A stretch of DNA of 53,699 nt from Chitinophagaceae bacterium (lineage in GTDB: Bacteria > Bacteroidota > Bacteroidia > Chitinophagales > Chitinophagaceae): the NCBI GenBank assembly GCA_021299175.1, contig JAJTFY010000011.1, positions 1 through 53,699 of the forward strand, written 5' to 3'. Position numbers and translations under genes: made by a program. The notes beneath the pieces were generated by a model, which ran no database searches, was not told the origin of the DNA, and saw only the letters and a program-made list of their open reading frames with translations. This document shows positions 8,301 to 18,443 of the stretch, in pieces (position 1 is the first letter of the stretch; every line of letters begins with the position of its first letter).

Positions 8301-9470
8301 ATGAAGAAAGTGGTTTTAAACAGAAAAATCAGCAACAGGGTAGTGAGCGGACATCCATGGATATTTTCCAATGAGATTGATTTGATGGATGATGAGCTGG
8401 TGGCTGGAGACATTGCTGATGTGTATACCCATGATTTCAAATTCGTTGGTAGAGGATACATCAATCCGGTTTCAAGAATACCGGTAAGGCTACTCACCAG
8501 AAACAAGGCCGAGGAAATCAATGCTGCTTTCTTTCACAGGAGAATCCTGGAAGCATGGGAGTACCGCAAAAAAATTGGATATACTGACAATTGCAGGTTG
8601 ATCTTTGGTGAGGCAGATGGATTGCCTCAGTTGATCATCGACAAGTTCAACGACTATTTTGTGCTTCAAACCCTAGCCCTTGGGATTGACAAATGGAAAA
8701 ATGAAATTGTAGCAGCCCTGGAAAACATATTTTCCCCAAAGGGTATCTATGAAAGAAATGACGTAGCGGTAAGGGAGCTGGAAGGATTAGAGCAGAAAAA
8801 AGGATTCCTTTCCAAGCCATTTGATACCAAGATTCCGATTGTTGAAAATGGACTGAAATTCCTGGTGGATGTAGAGAAGGGGCAGAAGACAGGCTATTTT
8901 CTTGACCAAAGGGATAACCGCAGGGCCATTGAACACATTGTCAAAGGAGCTGATGTGCTTGGTGCATTTTGCTATACCGGCACATTTGAGATCCATGCGG
9001 CCAGCTATGGCGCAAAACATGTACTGGGGCTCGACATCTCTGAAAATGCCGTAGCACAGGCCAGGGAAAATGCAGCCTTGAACCAGCTTGATAACATTAG
9101 CTTTCAGGCCATCAATGCATTTGATGCACTGAAGCAGTGGAGCAAGGAAGATAAAAAATGGGATGTTGTGATGCTCGACCCTCCCTCATTCACCAAAAGC
9201 CGGGAGAATGTTCAGAATGCCATCGGTGGATACAAGGAAATCAACCTCAGGGGAATGAAACTGCTGAAGCCGGGAGGTTTTCTGGTCACATCATCTTGCA
9301 CGAACCTCGTACAACCGGATGTATTTTATCAAACCATTGAGATGGCTGCCAAGGATGCAAAAAGAAACTTGAGACAGGTGGTATTTCAATCACAATCTGC
9401 CGACCATCCGATCATCAGGGGATTGGAAAACACCAATTATCTCAAGTTCCTTATAGTGCAGGTCCTTTAG
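8301..9470 (+). CDS. rlmI: Class I rRNA methyltransferase, RlmI-like (23S rRNA m5C1962)
   Basis: The 389-residue protein has an N-terminal PUA-like domain (VVSGHPWIFSNEI), a central domain with LIFGEADGLPQLIIDKF, and a SAM-binding methyltransferase domain (VLGAFCYTGTFEIHAA). The catalytic loop VVMLDPPSFTKS and a second cysteine region TSSCTNLVQPDVF follow. This architecture matches RlmI/YccW, which makes m5C1962 in 23S rRNA in E. coli. The exact base modified here is inferred. The ATG at 8301 is chosen because the PUA domain begins there and a promoter lies four bases upstream. The longer open frame reads into grpE. Confidence 0.88.
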   Translation: MKKVVLNRKISNRVVSGHPWIFSNEIDLMDDELVAGDIADVYTHDFKFVGRGYINPVSRIPVRLLTRNKAEEINAAFFHRRILEAWEYRKKIGYTDNCRLIFGEADGLPQLIIDKFNDYFVLQTLALGIDKWKNEIVAALENIFSPKGIYERNDVAVRELEGLEQKKGFLSKPFDTKIPIVENGLKFLVDVEKGQKTGYFLDQRDNRRAIEHIVKGADVLGAFCYTGTFEIHAASYGAKHVLGLDISENAVAQARENAALNQLDNISFQAINAFDALKQWSKEDKKWDVVMLDPPSFTKSRENVQNAIGGYKEINLRGMKLLKPGGFLVTSSCTNLVQPDVFYQTIEMAAKDAKRNLRQVVFQSQSADHPIIRGLENTNYLKFLIVQVL

Positions 9471-9472
9471 GA

Positions 9473-9943
9473 TCAGTTCAGCCCAGCTAGTGTTTCTTTG
9501 ATGGCATCGAAGTTGGGAAGATCGCCAGCGCTTTCAAGCACTTCAGCATATTGCACCACGCCATCCTTATCAACCACAAATGCAGCCCTGCGGGAAACCC
9601 CTTTCATATCGAGGACGAATTCATCATAGAAAGCGCCATATGACTGGGATGTTTCCTTGTTGAAGTCAGAGAGCAATGGGAAATTATATTGTTGCTCTTC
9701 TTTGAACTTGCCAAGACTGAACAGAGAGTCTACGGAAATTCCAACAACATCAGCATTGAGTGATGTATAGTCATTCAGGTTGTCTCTTACTGAACAGAGT
9801 TCAGTGGTGCAAACACCTGTAAAAGCCAGAGGAAAGAAGAGGATCACCAGGTTTTTACCTTTGTAATCAGCAAGATTTACCTTGTTCTTTTCTGTATTGA
9901 AAAGACTGAAATCTGGAGCAATTTGTCCTTTTTGAATAGCCAT
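9473..9943 (-). CDS. Peroxiredoxin (AhpC/TSA family)
   Basis: This 156-residue thioredoxin-fold peroxidase reduces hydroperoxides. The peroxidatic cysteine is Cys45 in PLAFTGVCTTELC, with the conserved Thr upstream. A second cysteine, Cys50, is separated from it by four residues, the spacing of PrxQ/BCP enzymes that form an intra-helix disulfide. The overall sequence (FFPLAFTGVCTTEL, VVGISVDS, RAAFVVDKDG) also resembles the AhpE group, so the subclass is uncertain. It converges on rlmI with a 2-base gap. The thioredoxin-like lipoprotein at 27167 is not a likely direct partner. Confidence 0.88.
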   Translation of the reverse strand: MAIQKGQIAPDFSLFNTEKNKVNLADYKGKNLVILFFPLAFTGVCTTELCSVRDNLNDYTSLNADVVGISVDSLFSLGKFKEEQQYNFPLLSDFNKETSQSYGAFYDEFVLDMKGVSRRAAFVVDKDGVVQYAEVLESAGDLPNFDAIKETLAGLN

Positions 9944-10076
9944 TGTTTCTTATTGTTTTGATGAAATGAATTTACCCTGCGAATCTACAACAGAGAAACA
10001 GTATTTTTTGTTTGCCGGAAAAAAATGATTGCTCTGGCGAAAGAAATCAACAATCAGCACTATTTGTTGGACAGGT

Positions 10077-11105
10077 TCAAAACTTGGGACAGAGAATGAC
10101 CTCAGCATGTTTGGGCTTAATGGCCAAATAACCAAGTGATATTTCAAAGCCCCCCCTGTTAAGGCTGGCCGGGGCCAAGGTTGAAATATTGATATCATAG
10201 CTGATACCGATAGAAAGCTGATTGACATCAAACTTTAATACGGGAACAATGGCATCATTTTGTCGGTAATACACGCCTGCATGTACTGTTGTTGTTGACG
10301 CATACTCATTGCCCATCCGTTTTGAGAAGGTACCTCCGGCCACAATCTCCCTGAAAGGTTTTTGATCGGACACATCTCCATGAAAGGTGATATAAGTCAG
10401 ATCATCTAGATTGAGTTTTAACCCTCCCGAAGCAACCCATTTCGGCAAGTGGGCAATGCTGCCATAAAATGAATTCATGGGTTTGTTGAAATGGTGGTAA
10501 GCCAATCCTCCAAAAAGATAATGATGGTCGTTGCTTCCCAAGGTGGTATTGAAGCTCATACCAACGGACATATCTGCATAGGAATATGCACCAGTAAAGG
10601 TCTCACCATCCGGGAGGGATCCATTGAAATAGAACCCATCGTACTGGCTGTTGGTGGTTACCCTTGATCGGTCAAGCCTGCGGTTGACGACTCCACCCAT
10701 GAATCCAAGCGATAAATATGAAACCTTGTTGGTGCTGAGTGATTTGTGAAAATTCACCATGGGTAGCATGTGCACTGTCTGCAGTTGAACCGTTCCGGCC
10801 TTGTCATAAAGCACCTGACCTCCAACTGTCAGAAAATCCTCGCCTTTACCCACCGGAAATTTATACTCTGCATTGATAGAACCCGTCTGATAGGGGAATG
10901 CCACACTGTTCCACTGGTTGCGATAGACCCCCTGAATACGCACATCTCCTTCATAAAGCCCTGCCAATGCAGGATTGCGCAACAGGGGCGCTTCATAGAA
11001 TTGTGAAAAATGAAGGTCCTGACCCATCACCACATTGCACAGTGTCATGAAGATTGTAAAATGAAAAAGAAGATGGAATATAAAAATATTGGGGCGTTTT
11101 ATCAT
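10077..11105 (-). CDS. PorP/SprF family T9SS outer-membrane protein
   Basis: The 342-residue protein has a signal peptide ending near VVMG-QDLHFSQF, the hallmark start of mature PorP/SprF proteins, followed by beta-strand-rich sequence with the conserved NPALAGLYEGD and YRNQWNSVAFPYQT blocks. In Flavobacterium, SprF is needed to secrete the giant adhesin SprB encoded next to it. Here the gene overlaps the upstream PKD giant by an ATGA (11102-11105), so the two are translationally coupled. I infer that it is the dedicated outer-membrane partner of that protein. Confidence 0.9.
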   Translation of the reverse strand: MIKRPNIFIFHLLFHFTIFMTLCNVVMGQDLHFSQFYEAPLLRNPALAGLYEGDVRIQGVYRNQWNSVAFPYQTGSINAEYKFPVGKGEDFLTVGGQVLYDKAGTVQLQTVHMLPMVNFHKSLSTNKVSYLSLGFMGGVVNRRLDRSRVTTNSQYDGFYFNGSLPDGETFTGAYSYADMSVGMSFNTTLGSNDHHYLFGGLAYHHFNKPMNSFYGSIAHLPKWVASGGLKLNLDDLTYITFHGDVSDQKPFREIVAGGTFSKRMGNEYASTTTVHAGVYYRQNDAIVPVLKFDVNQLSIGISYDINISTLAPASLNRGGFEISLGYLAIKPKHAEVILCPKF

Positions 11106-14100
11106 CTGATCAATGTTACATCTCCTTTCAATGTGATGATATTGCCATTTTCACAAACCAGATCAATCATGTAAACATATACATCCGGGGTAACATATTG
11201 CCCTTGGCGTTTCCCGTCCCAGGCGGCATTCTGATCATTGGCAAGAAAGTTTTCTTTGAGGTAGATCAGTTGACCCCACCTGCTGAAAATCTTCATCGAC
11301 CTGATTTTTTCTATTCCCCTACCCCGAGGATAAAAAACCTCATTGATGCCATCTCCGTTGGGAGAAAAAGTATTTGGAATAAAAAGATTGTCTCCAGTAC
11401 AAGTCACAAATACATTGACCACATCTTTGGACATACATCCTTCTGGCGTGTATGCAAACAAGGTATATGTTGCAGAATAGGATGGTGTAGTGACGGGAGT
11501 CTTACAATCACTGCAATTCAGGAACAATGAAGGAACCCACTGAACCCTGCTTACATCCGGTGAATAAACAGGCTTTAGTTGAAGGGGATATCCGGCCATG
11601 ATGGTGGTATCCCTTCCGGCATTGACTGTTGGGAGCGGAACAACAGTTACCACTACATCATCCGTGGTCACAAAACAATTGTATACATCCTTGCCCGTAA
11701 CGGTATACGTTGTGGTTTGGGTTGGTTTTACTGTGGGTCCAGCAATATCAGTCCTGCTCAGTCCGTTGGCGGGCGTCCAGGAATAAAGCAAGCTGCCCTT
11801 TGCTTCTAATCGTATCGCATCTCCATAACAAACAATGGTGTCTGCAGGTGCCACAACTGTTGAGGGTTGTATCACCTTGATATTGATTGAATCAATGGCT
11901 GAGCAACCAACAGCAGAGGTTCCTTTTACAAAATAAATGGCATCCGAAACGGGATTGATAAAAGGCTGTTCACAATTGGTGCAACTGAGGGTTGGACCGG
12001 AAAACCATTCATAAGTCGCAGCTCCTTGGGGTTTAAGCTGGATGGGTGTACCAAGACAAAGGATGGAATCCGAACCTGCATCCAACAAAGGAATGGGATA
12101 GACCAAAAGGTTTTGCACAAGGGTATCACTGCACCCTTTTTGATTGGTGGCGTGGATTCTAACAGGATAAATGCCTGATTTTCTAAACAGCTGCTTCTCT
12201 GGGATTTTAACTGCAGCACTGTTCCCATTCGTAAAATCCCAGAACCAGGATACAATTGGTGAATTGTTAGGACGCACCTCAACCCCAGTCAACTGTATCA
12301 GCTCCTCCTCACAGACAGGGAATTTTGATATATCTATTGCAATATCAGGTCTGGCCTGAATATCAACATATGCTAAACGGGTGAGCGTATCAACACATCC
12401 AAGGGAGCTGGATACTGTCAATTTTACATTGTAAAGACCTGGAGATCCATAGAAATGATAGGGGCGGTTTCCTCGTCCACTATCCAAATCTCCAAAGTCC
12501 CAAGTCCAACCCGTTAGTTGATCGTTGGAGAGGCTAAGGTCAGTAAAATTGACGCCACCCTTGTCACAATAAAATAAAACATCTCCTTTAAAAACCGGAA
12601 GAATAGAAACTGCTTTTATAGGCTCTCCTTGTGGCAAAAGCAAAGTACAGCCCACACCATTGGAAATAAAAATATTTGGGGTATACATTCCTGTATCGCC
12701 GTACTGATAATTGAATTGACCTGTCCCAAATGAAATGTCCTCTGCCAAATAGCCATCACCATAGTCGATGGTAACAAACTTTGCATTTTTCGACTTCACA
12801 TCAAATACCATATCGTATGGATCACAGGCTACATTAGGATAGTCAACAGTGCCGGTAGGCCCCTCAACATGAATGATGATTGGCCCTCCAGTGGATTCAC
12901 ATCCGCCAGGACTGATTACCCTGAGCTTTGCTAAATAGGTACCCGGCTTGGTGTATACATGCACCGGACTTGGATTAGAGGAACTTGAACCATCGCCAAA
13001 ATCCCACTCATAGCTTTCTGCAAACTTGCCGACAAACATAAATTGAGCAGGAAAAGGAGGGCAAGTTGAAGAGTCTTCCAAAACACTGATATCAGCAGAT
13101 GGCATATCAATGGTAACCAATTGTGCCTTTTTTATTGTTGACTCACACCCGAATCCATCAATGACAGTCAGGCTGATGTCTTTTTTGCCAGTCTGGGTGT
13201 AAGATACCCTTGGATTGGGTATAAATGAAGCTTTACCGTCACCAAGATCCCATTTAAAACTGACATATTTGGTTGGAGAAACTACTTGGAGCTGTACTAT
13301 CTTGTTGAGACAGCTTGCGGTTTGTAATGGGTAAAAATCAACTCCAGATTGGGTGACTTTCACCACCGTTTTTATGGCAACAGCATTACATCCCAAACTA
13401 TCAACTATTGTTAATTTGACATTGTAACTACCTGGCTTGGCGAATATGTGCTGAACCGGTCCAGACAAAATATTTTCAACAGGGGCGCCATCACCAAAAT
13501 CCCACAATCTTGAGGTCAATTTATTGACACCATCGCCAGTTGATCTATCCTGAAAAGATACAGGGAGGTTTTCGCAACCAGAAGTAGAGGAAAGACTCAC
13601 ATAATTGGCAACAGGCCCTGCAACCAAGATATCTTTTCTTAGACTGTTGTAAACACATCCATTTTGATCCACGACCCTCAGTTGCATGGTGTACAAGCCC
13701 CGCTTGGCATTTTCTGGATATTTGCAGAGATCTGCGATATTGATTTTCGGACTGGCAGTAGAGGTTTGTCCGGTAAATCCACAACCATAATCCCAATCAT
13801 ATGCCCTGATCATTTTGGAATTTTCTGAAAGCGAATTCAGGACCAGAAATGTATCCGAAATACATACAGGACGCTTCACTGACTCAAAATTAATGCCACT
13901 TTCGTTTGTTGCATAAACGACAGTAGAATCAATGTAAGTACAGCCATCCCCGGAAACTTTTAAGGTAACCGTGTATTTCCCGGATTTTGCATAACGATGC
14001 TGAAGTGTATCTTTTTTAAGGGTATAATTCCTGGTATCTCCATCACCGAAATTCCAATCCCATGAAGCCACATTCCCAATGGAGTTTTCAGTCACCACTT

Positions 14101-16117
14101 TATCCAAGGGATTTTGACAATCTCCTATCACCGAAAATTGGGTAACCACGCCCCTTACGTTGATGAATTTTGTTTTTTCTAGTGTCTTGGCACATCCATT
14201 CTGGAAAACGGTAAGCTTAACATCCACTTTTCCTATTGCTATGAAAGATTTAGAAAACTCAGTTTGATCTGCTGAATCACCCGTTGAAAATTTCCACTTG
14301 AAACCCGTTACATCAGGCCCAAGATATTTGAACCTAAATGGGGCACTTGCACATGCATCAACTGGTGTAGCTGAAAAGTCAAAATCTTTCGGAATCTCTC
14401 CCACTTTCACAAGCCAGGTATAGGATTTGTTACAGCCTGAAGAACTCACGATGTCTACAGTGACATCATATTTTCCACTGTCCGTGAGCACAATGTTGCC
14501 GGGATCCTTCAGTACGGATGAAAATATGATTTTGCCTTTCTTGTCCTTGACTGACCATTTCCACGAGGTAATCAAAGGATCAATATTGAATTTGATATTG
14601 GGTCTTATGGTTAATGGTGCACAACCACTATCAGGAAGGTTCGATTTAAGAATGACTGGTGGCTGAATTGAAATGAGGCTATTTTTTGTCCTGGTAAATG
14701 AACACCCTTTATCAGTAAATGCTGTTACAGAAACACCAAATACACCAGCACCAATGTACTTGTGCTTTACAGTATCGCTGAATGGGAGCAATTCTGTTTG
14801 CGTTGCCCCATCGCCGAAATTCCAAATCAGCTTTGTTATGTTTCCGGTTGACTTGTTGTTGAATTTCACATCAAGCGGAAAATCACAACTTGCCACCTGG
14901 TCTTCAATAAAATCAGCAACAGGCAAAGGGTCGATCCTGATGCTTTTCTCAAATGAGGTATTACAGGTGCCAAACTGGGATTCAAGCTTAACCAAGTATG
15001 ATCCTGTTGAAGGAAATTGATAACTCAAGTCTCTGGTAGACGCTTGTTTAACACCATTGATATACCAGGACTGGGAAATGGGTTCAGGGTTGGACTGGTT
15101 GATGAAATTAACGGTAGATTTATCACAAGCAGAATCGGGAGCGGAGAATATATTGACGATTTGGCTTGGTGGAAGTACATAGTCATAGTTCAATACATCA
15201 GCGCAACCAGCTTGATTGGTTACCGTGAGTGTAATCCTGTAACTGCCCGATTGAAGAAAAGTTATGAATGGAGAAAAGTCAGTACTGTTGGAAATTACGG
15301 CTTCACCGGTCCCAGTTACATCCCATTTATACGTTAGCCCTGTAGCAGAAAAATTGGAGGCTTGTACCGTTAATGGAAACTTACATGAATTGGCTGAGGG
15401 AATGTAAAAGTCCGCAATAGCATTATCGATCACTTGAATAAAATCTCCTGCTGATTCACTTGAAACCTTGCATCCATATTCAGTAATCAATGACAAAGTG
15501 ACTTTCCTATTTCCAGGAAGGGTATAGGTATGACCAACAGTTGGTGCAACAGTATTGGCTTTGTTTCCATCACCAAAATCCCAAGCCCAACTGGCAATTT
15601 TATCAAAGTATATTTTTCCAGTAGTAAGATCCTTTATTTCACCTGGTAGAGATTTGTCTGTAAGATTGACTTTTAATGGACTACACCCTTTATTTACGTC
15701 TGTTGAAAATACAATATTGGGGATTGGATAAATAATGATTTGTTTCGTGAATGCGGAGACATCATTTGCGGCATTCTTTGTTGTGAGGTTCACATAATAA
15801 ACACCAGGATCTGTGTATACTTTTATTGGATTGGATGCTTTGGATGAAGTTCCATCTCCAAAATTCCAGTCACTGACATAATTGCCGCCAGTAGTTTCAT
15901 TTGTGAATTTTACAATTACCCCCTCCCCTGCTTTGAGGCAGGAACTTTGCATACTGAATGAGAAAGAAGCTGAAAGTTGAGCCTTTGATTCACTCAAAAA
16001 ACAAAGCATAAAAAAAACAGTGAACCAGTGAAGTCGTACTCCGGCTTGACGGTTAAAAAAAATATTATTTTTTGACTGGTTCAAATGAATTTTTATTTGA
16101 AAAATATCTGGCGCCAC
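11102..16117 (-). CDS. Giant PKD-repeat surface protein with T9SS type B sorting domain
   Basis: The 1671-residue protein has an N-terminal hydrophobic export segment ending near SESKAQ. At least a dozen PKD-type beta-sandwich repeats follow, each marked by W-x-FGDG variants (WNFGDGTS, WAWDFGDGN, WDWNFGDGD, KWDLGDGK, EWDFGDGS and degenerate forms), most with paired cysteines. Three C-terminal Ig-like repeats (DAGSDSILCLG, APADTIVCYG, NAGRDTTIMAG) precede a complete gliding-motility C-terminal (CHU_C) domain from LFIPNTFSPNGDGINEV to KGDVTLIR. It is predicted to be a T9SS-secreted adhesin or matrix protein. The start at 16117 is GTG. A TTG a few codons downstream is also possible. The PorP/SprF partner overlaps its stop codon. 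Confidence 0.9.
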   Translation of the reverse strand: MAPDIFQIKIHLNQSKNNIFFNRQAGVRLHWFTVFFMLCFLSESKAQLSASFSFSMQSSCLKAGEGVIVKFTNETTGGNYVSDWNFGDGTSSKASNPIKVYTDPGVYYVNLTTKNAANDVSAFTKQIIIYPIPNIVFSTDVNKGCSPLKVNLTDKSLPGEIKDLTTGKIYFDKIASWAWDFGDGNKANTVAPTVGHTYTLPGNRKVTLSLITEYGCKVSSESAGDFIQVIDNAIADFYIPSANSCKFPLTVQASNFSATGLTYKWDVTGTGEAVISNSTDFSPFITFLQSGSYRITLTVTNQAGCADVLNYDYVLPPSQIVNIFSAPDSACDKSTVNFINQSNPEPISQSWYINGVKQASTRDLSYQFPSTGSYLVKLESQFGTCNTSFEKSIRIDPLPVADFIEDQVASCDFPLDVKFNNKSTGNITKLIWNFGDGATQTELLPFSDTVKHKYIGAGVFGVSVTAFTDKGCSFTRTKNSLISIQPPVILKSNLPDSGCAPLTIRPNIKFNIDPLITSWKWSVKDKKGKIIFSSVLKDPGNIVLTDSGKYDVTVDIVSSSGCNKSYTWLVKVGEIPKDFDFSATPVDACASAPFRFKYLGPDVTGFKWKFSTGDSADQTEFSKSFIAIGKVDVKLTVFQNGCAKTLEKTKFINVRGVVTQFSVIGDCQNPLDKVVTENSIGNVASWDWNFGDGDTRNYTLKKDTLQHRYAKSGKYTVTLKVSGDGCTYIDSTVVYATNESGINFESVKRPVCISDTFLVLNSLSENSKMIRAYDWDYGCGFTGQTSTASPKINIADLCKYPENAKRGLYTMQLRVVDQNGCVYNSLRKDILVAGPVANYVSLSSTSGCENLPVSFQDRSTGDGVNKLTSRLWDFGDGAPVENILSGPVQHIFAKPGSYNVKLTIVDSLGCNAVAIKTVVKVTQSGVDFYPLQTASCLNKIVQLQVVSPTKYVSFKWDLGDGKASFIPNPRVSYTQTGKKDISLTVIDGFGCESTIKKAQLVTIDMPSADISVLEDSSTCPPFPAQFMFVGKFAESYEWDFGDGSSSSNPSPVHVYTKPGTYLAKLRVISPGGCESTGGPIIIHVEGPTGTVDYPNVACDPYDMVFDVKSKNAKFVTIDYGDGYLAEDISFGTGQFNYQYGDTGMYTPNIFISNGVGCTLLLPQGEPIKAVSILPVFKGDVLFYCDKGGVNFTDLSLSNDQLTGWTWDFGDLDSGRGNRPYHFYGSPGLYNVKLTVSSSLGCVDTLTRLAYVDIQARPDIAIDISKFPVCEEELIQLTGVEVRPNNSPIVSWFWDFTNGNSAAVKIPEKQLFRKSGIYPVRIHATNQKGCSDTLVQNLLVYPIPLLDAGSDSILCLGTPIQLKPQGAATYEWFSGPTLSCTNCEQPFINPVSDAIYFVKGTSAVGCSAIDSINIKVIQPSTVVAPADTIVCYGDAIRLEAKGSLLYSWTPANGLSRTDIAGPTVKPTQTTTYTVTGKDVYNCFVTTDDVVVTVVPLPTVNAGRDTTIMAGYPLQLKPVYSPDVSRVQWVPSLFLNCSDCKTPVTTPSYSATYTLFAYTPEGCMSKDVVNVFVTCTGDNLFIPNTFSPNGDGINEVFYPRGRGIEKIRSMKIFSRWGQLIYLKENFLANDQNAAWDGKRQGQYVTPDVYVYMIDLVCENGNIITLKGDVTLIR

Positions 16118-16144
16118 TTATAAATTAACACCCATTTTTATGTT

Positions 16145-16384
16145 TTACTTTTTTACAAGCTTCATTGATGAAATCGCCCCATTCTGCTCACTCTTGGCCT
16201 CTACAAACGTGGTGCCAGATTTTGTAATATACCAGCTGTAATTCAGTCGTTGCAGGCTGCTATTCCCCGAAGGAAAACTGGCCACAGTTTCCTGTACCTG
16301 CTGCTTTACCTTCTCACATGATGCAAATGTTAGGAGAATTAATGCAAGGGACAATGTTAGCAAGGACTTATTGTGAACTTTCAT
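16145..16384 (-). CDS. Small lipoprotein of unknown function
   Basis: The 79-residue product has a Lys-containing n-region, a hydrophobic core and a lipobox ending at Cys23 (LTFASC), so it should be lipid-anchored. The mature part (about 57 residues) has no motif I recognise. It contains YSWYITKSGTTFVEA and ends in KLVKK. It lies 27 bases upstream of the giant PKD gene on the same strand and could be co-transcribed with it. A family role cannot be stated. Confidence 0.7.
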   Translation of the reverse strand: MKVHNKSLLTLSLALILLTFASCEKVKQQVQETVASFPSGNSSLQRLNYSWYITKSGTTFVEAKSEQNGAISSMKLVKK

Positions 16385-16472
16385 ATTTCTTGGCAGTTTA
16401 TATTAAACCTACAAAACGTTTATCCTGCGATTATATTGTATGCAGATTTGACTAGAATCAACTGAAATTGAA

Positions 16473-17342
16473 TTATTTGAGTACCCTTTGCCACCCCAAA
16501 AAAACTCCCCTATTTTTAACCGCATCGTTAAACAATGGAACCAGATGGCTTTCAATCCAGGGATAATCAGGCTCAACTTTCTTTCTCAAGACCAAAACAA
16601 AAGCTTGATTAACCTCACCTGGTTTATTGGGTAAGGAAATGATTTCAAATCCTGTCATGGATGGTGATGAAAGAAATTTTTTTATAGACTCGAGTTCCTG
16701 AAATTCAAAAAAATAATCCGCCAGTATGGGGCCCTGTCGTAAAAGGCCTGCCCTCGATAATTCAGCCAGGTTTCTCCTGCTCTCAATCCTGAATTTATCC
16801 AGTTTTCCAGGGTACAAAACTGTGAAATAATTCTCCCATTTGGGGTCTTTTTTGGCCTGGCTCAGCCATTCATGATCCGAAAAAGGTTGCATGGATTGGT
16901 TTACCCCCTTTCTAAACCCAAGGGTATCAGGAGCGTAGAAGTAAAACTCCCGAATGCCACGCTGGGTAAAACGCCCTGCCAAGGTGGCCCCGGATTGCCT
17001 GGCAAGCAAGGTTACCAGTGCATCCTCCATCTTAAGCAATTGTTCAGCCTCAACATCAGTGGGCATACCCCTGGCATCCAGTTGGTTGATTTTTACCCTG
17101 AGGATGATAACAAAAGAATCCTCCCGAACCGGTGCAATCGAGGCCAATCCAAGGTCGACATTGATGGAAACTGGCTTGCCGTTCAAGGAAACCACATAAT
17201 TCTCCCAGTCATGGACAATTTTTTGGGAGAAAACAGGTCCGGAGAGAAAAATCGCTAAAAAGTATAAAAATCTATGTTTCAATGGTTTGCTGTTCAGAAA
17301 GTAAAGTAATTTCAATTCCTGAACAAATGGAAATAAATGCAC
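16473..17342 (-). CDS. DUF695-like protein, exported
   Basis: The product (289 residues from a GTG at 17342) begins its folded part with HDWENYVVSLNGKPVSINVDLGL, resembling DUF695 proteins. The C-terminal half (FFEFQELESIKKFLSS, TGFEIISLPNKPGE) resembles the RraB-like fold often fused to it. A TTG at 17282 would start MKHRFLYFLAIFLSGPVFSQ, a much better signal peptide, and would remove the 6-base overlap with the divergent nif3 gene. I consider that the likelier real start. The function is unknown. Family assignment rests on recalled sequence pattern only. Confidence 0.65.
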   Translation of the reverse strand: MHLFPFVQELKLLYFLNSKPLKHRFLYFLAIFLSGPVFSQKIVHDWENYVVSLNGKPVSINVDLGLASIAPVREDSFVIILRVKINQLDARGMPTDVEAEQLLKMEDALVTLLARQSGATLAGRFTQRGIREFYFYAPDTLGFRKGVNQSMQPFSDHEWLSQAKKDPKWENYFTVLYPGKLDKFRIESRRNLAELSRAGLLRQGPILADYFFEFQELESIKKFLSSPSMTGFEIISLPNKPGEVNQAFVLVLRKKVEPDYPWIESHLVPLFNDAVKNRGVFLGWQRVLK

Positions 17343-18437
17343 CGTATTGCTGATATAATTAACTTTTTAGAAACACTGGCTCCCCTTCATTTACAAGAGG
17401 AGTATGACAATTGCGGACTGGCCTGTGGAGATTCCACTGCTACAGCCAATGGGGCCATCGTCGCCCTAGACCTCACAGCAGAAGTAGTTGATGAAGCCAT
17501 TGAAAACGGTTTCAACCTGATCATTGTACACCATCCACCGATATTCAAGGGCCTCAAAAAAATCGATACCAACGATCCGGTCACCAGCATGCTGTTGCGT
17601 TGTATTCAACATGAAATCAGTGTTTACGCTATTCATACCAACCTCGACAATGTGATTTGGGGGGTTAATGGAGAAATTGCCCGCAGAATGGGGCTAAAAA
17701 ATCTACAGGTGCTCTCCCCAAAGGGCGGAACCCACAGGCAACTGACGACCTATGTTCCTTCAGCACAAGCAGAGGAAGTAAAAAACGCCATTTTCGAAGC
17801 TGGAGCCGGTGCCATAGGCTTATATGATGAATGCAGTTTCAGCAGTATGGGAGAAGGAAGTTTCAGGGCATTGAAAGGGGCCAATCCCTTTATCGGAACT
17901 GAAGGAAAGCGACATCTCGAGCAGGAGCAAAAGCTGGAATTCATTTTTCCGGTACACCTCCAAACCCCGGTAATGCAGGCACTAAAGGCCGCACATCCCT
18001 ACGAAACGGTGGCATATAATATCATACCATTGGAGAATCAGTTCCATGAACTGGGTGGAGGAGCCATCGGTTCACTCCCCGAAGCTATTGCTGAAAAAGA
18101 TGTTTTGTCCATGCTCAAAACCATCTTCAAAACCGGCGCCATAAGGCACAGCCCTTTGACAGGAAAGCCCATCAAAACCATTGCCCTCTGCGGGGGATCA
18201 GGTAAATCTATGATTTACAATGCATTAGCAATGAAAGCCGATCTTTATTTTACCGGAGACCTGGGCTACCATGATTTTTTTCTGCCGGCAGGAAGGATGC
18301 TTTTGGCTGATATCGGGCATTTTGAGAGCGAACAATATACATCAGATCTTCTGGAAAGGGTGATAAAAGAAAAATTCCCTACCTTTGCCGTCCTAAAAAC
18401 CGGTAGATATACCAATCCTGTCAACTATTTTTTATAA
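17337..18437 (+). CDS. Nif3-like dinuclear metal center protein
   Basis: The 366-residue protein belongs to the Nif3/YbgI family (GTP cyclohydrolase I type 2-like fold), toroidal hexamers with a two-metal site. Candidate ligands are His65-His66 in LIIVHHPPIFKGLKK, the HTNLDN block near residue 100, and the C-terminal ADIGHFESEQYTSDLL. Its length exceeds the short 250-residue form because of a central PII/CutA-like insert (about residues 130-240), common in Bacteroidota and Firmicutes. The true reaction is not settled for the family. It is followed after 6 bases by the zinc-ribbon coiled-coil gene, a frequent pairing. Confidence 0.9.
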   Translation: MHRIADIINFLETLAPLHLQEEYDNCGLACGDSTATANGAIVALDLTAEVVDEAIENGFNLIIVHHPPIFKGLKKIDTNDPVTSMLLRCIQHEISVYAIHTNLDNVIWGVNGEIARRMGLKNLQVLSPKGGTHRQLTTYVPSAQAEEVKNAIFEAGAGAIGLYDECSFSSMGEGSFRALKGANPFIGTEGKRHLEQEQKLEFIFPVHLQTPVMQALKAAHPYETVAYNIIPLENQFHELGGGAIGSLPEAIAEKDVLSMLKTIFKTGAIRHSPLTGKPIKTIALCGGSGKSMIYNALAMKADLYFTGDLGYHDFFLPAGRMLLADIGHFESEQYTSDLLERVIKEKFPTFAVLKTGRYTNPVNYFL

Positions 18438-18443
18438 CTCATT

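Noticed and set aside
9950-10231. 93-codon minus-strand frame between the peroxiredoxin and PorP/SprF genes
   Set aside because: More than half lies in another frame of the PorP/SprF gene, and the rest shows no recognisable motif or start context.
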